From: Comamonas odontotermitis
GTDB lineage: Bacteria; Pseudomonadota; Gammaproteobacteria; Burkholderiales; Burkholderiaceae_C
Direction of reading: 5' to 3'
DNA length: 64,000 nt
Assembly (NCBI RefSeq): GCF_020080045.1
Contig: NZ_CP083451.1
Coordinates: 3,521,001 to 3,585,000 of the forward strand
Both the position numbers and the translations under genes were made by a program. Positions 62,683 to 64,000 of the stretch are shown here, piece after piece; within the stretch, counting starts at the first letter, position 1, and every line of letters begins with the position of its first letter. The notes beneath the pieces are model-generated. The model searched no databases and was not told where the DNA came from. It saw only the letters and a program-made list of their open reading frames with translations.

Positions 62683-63915
62683 TCATTCGGGCAGCGTCAG
62701 CACGCCCTGCGCCTTCAAGGCCTGCAGTTGTTCGTCGGTCATGTTCAGCAGATTCTGCAACACTTCGCGCGTGCCTTCACCCAAGGTGGGTGGCGCATGG
62801 CGAATCGGAAGACGCTCGCCATCCATGCGATAGGGAGGCGCCATGACATGGGTCGATCCGGCCACCGGGTGCGGCATCTGCTGCACCACGCCGCTGTCCT
62901 GCGTGCGCTGTGAGGTGAGCGCCTCGTGCAGCCCCAGCACTTCGCCGCCCGGGATTCCGGCTTTCTGCAGGCGAGAGAGCAAGGTGGCGCGCTCGAACGT
63001 GCCCAGCAGTTCGATGATCATCGGCAGCAGCAGCTTGCGGTGCTTGGCGCGCTCCACATTGGTGGCAAAACGCGGGTCTTCGACGATGTCGGGGCGCATC
63101 ACCACCTGGCGGCAGAACTTCTCGAATTGCGCGTTGTTGCCCACGGCAATGATCAGCGGCCCGTCCGACGCATAGAACATGCCGTAGGGCACGATGGACG
63201 GATGGGCATTGCCGTAGCGCTCGGGGTCCTTGCCCATCAGCAGCGCATCGAGCCCGTAGTAGCCCGTCACCATCACGCCGCTGTCGTACAGCGACATTTC
63301 GATCTGGCGGCCCCGGCCGGTGCGCTCGCGTGCAAACAGCGCAGCCAGCACGGCCTGCGCGGTGTACAGGCCGGTGGTCATGTCCACCACGGCCATGCCG
63401 AACTTCAGAGGTGGCTGGCTGGCTTCGCCGTTCATCGCCATCAGGCCTGCTTCGCCCTGCACCAGAATGTCGTAACCAGGGCGCGCGGCTTCTTCCGTGG
63501 CGGTGTTGTAGCCAGTGACCGAGCAGTAGATGATGTCGGGCTTGACGGCCTTGATCTGCTCGTAGCCCAGGCCCAGCTTTTCGGCGCCACCGAACTTGAA
63601 GTTGTGGATAACCACATCGAACTGCGGCACCAGCTCCAGGATCAGCGCCAGCCCTTCGGGCTTTTGCAGATCGACGGTGATGGACCGCTTGTTGCGGTTC
63701 ATGCTGTTGTAGTAGGTGGTTTCGGTCTTGCCGATGCGCAGGCCCCAGTCGCGCGTGTCGTCGCCTCGGCCAGGGTGTTCCACCTTGACCACATCGGCGC
63801 CGAAGTCGCCCAGCACCATGCCGCACAGGGGGCCGGCAAATACGCGGGAGAGGTCGAGCACCTTGATGCCGGTCAACGGCCAATCGGCGCTGGTTTGAGT
63901 TTGGGCTTCACCCAT
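62683..63915 (-). CDS. CaiB/BaiF family III CoA-transferase
   Basis: Transfers CoA between carboxylic acids through an aspartyl-CoA thioester. 410 residues. N-terminal LDLSRVFAGPLCGMVLGDFG followed by ADVVKVEHP, and PGYDILVQGEAGLMAMNGEA with the likely catalytic Asp. The ATG at 63915 is preferred since AAGGAG lies 8 bases upstream; the ATG at 63921 would leave only 2 bases. Upstream of etfBA on the same strand, which fits acyl-CoA breakdown such as the glutaryl-CoA or a similar dicarboxylate pathway; the dehydrogenase would be outside the window. Substrate not readable. Confidence 0.92.
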   Translation of the reverse strand: MGEAQTQTSADWPLTGIKVLDLSRVFAGPLCGMVLGDFGADVVKVEHPGRGDDTRDWGLRIGKTETTYYNSMNRNKRSITVDLQKPEGLALILELVPQFDVVIHNFKFGGAEKLGLGYEQIKAVKPDIIYCSVTGYNTATEEAARPGYDILVQGEAGLMAMNGEASQPPLKFGMAVVDMTTGLYTAQAVLAALFARERTGRGRQIEMSLYDSGVMVTGYYGLDALLMGKDPERYGNAHPSIVPYGMFYASDGPLIIAVGNNAQFEKFCRQVVMRPDIVEDPRFATNVERAKHRKLLLPMIIELLGTFERATLLSRLQKAGIPGGEVLGLHEALTSQRTQDSGVVQQMPHPVAGSTHVMAPPYRMDGERLPIRHAPPTLGEGTREVLQNLLNMTDEQLQALKAQGVLTLPE

Positions 63916-64000
63916 TTGCATGTCTCCTTGTGATGAAATCGTGCGCTAGCGCCCGTCCCACCTACGCTATCAGCTATGGTTTTCGAATCTTCACATAATC

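Overview
The window is a GC-rich chromosomal segment of a betaproteobacterium, most probably of the family Comamonadaceae (Comamonas/Delftia/Acidovorax type). The pointers are: a Bug-type solute receptor beside argH, the argH-algZ-algR order, a BPSS1780-type membrane protein beside thrB, the rpsP-rimM-trmD-rplS operon, and a degenerate short intergenic repeat with the core TTTGATAGCTG...GCGCTT that resembles repeats I recall from this family. Species assignment is inference; no rRNA gene is present.

Layout. 1-2.6 kb: 5' half of a xanthine dehydrogenase operon (xdhA then xdhB, minus strand, xdhB cut by the window edge). 2.8-12.4 kb: cell-envelope block, with a lytic transglycosylase on plus and a giant alpha-2-macroglobulin-like protein overlapping pbpC on minus. 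12.5-18.5 kb: Bug receptor, argH, the algZ/algR two-component pair and an EamA exporter. 18.6-31.7 kb: housekeeping and transport genes (ZIP transporter, polA, small secreted protein, thrB, BPSS1780-like, FUSC, uvrD, guaC), two identical tandem tRNA-Lys(CTT) genes and a periplasmic copper chaperone. 31.7-37.8 kb: the only clearly mobile/accessory stretch: two related but non-identical IS3-family elements, each with its own 3-bp target duplication, flanking a two-gene module (pseudo-receiver/winged-helix protein plus unusual Ras-like GTPase) and a Bcr/CflA drug exporter. 37.8-49.7 kb: rhlE-like helicase, lipoprotein, orn, M48 protease, phhB, rsgA, LysR regulator with divergent MFS exporter and aldo/keto reductase, CobD/CbiB-like protein, Nudix CoA pyrophosphatase. 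49.8-52.3 kb: rplS-trmD-rimM-rpsP ribosome/tRNA operon with a terminator-like attenuator after rpsP. 52.3-56.5 kb: frameshifted GNAT acetyltransferase, TM2 protein, alpha/beta hydrolase, Pit phosphate transporter with its DUF47 partner, DUF486 protein. 56.6-64 kb: livHMGF branched-chain amino-acid ABC transporter without a binding-protein gene, etfBA electron-transfer flavoprotein, and a family III CoA-transferase.

Most of the window is ordinary core genome. The items that deserve a second look are the small GTPase module at 33.4-34.8 kb (the GTPase lacks the usual G3 aspartate and the NKxD guanine-specificity motif), a frameshift that cuts the conserved tail off the acetyltransferase at 52.8 kb (the lost tail and its ATGA coupling to the next gene are still readable in another frame), copies of the intergenic repeat apparently translated inside the Nudix protein and in the AlgR linker, a 19+19 bp perfect inverted repeat between uvrD and guaC with a diverged half copy next to the second IS, and an IS inserted between the rhlE stop codon and the terminator it shares with bcr. 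No CRISPR array, prophage or complete antiphage system was seen.
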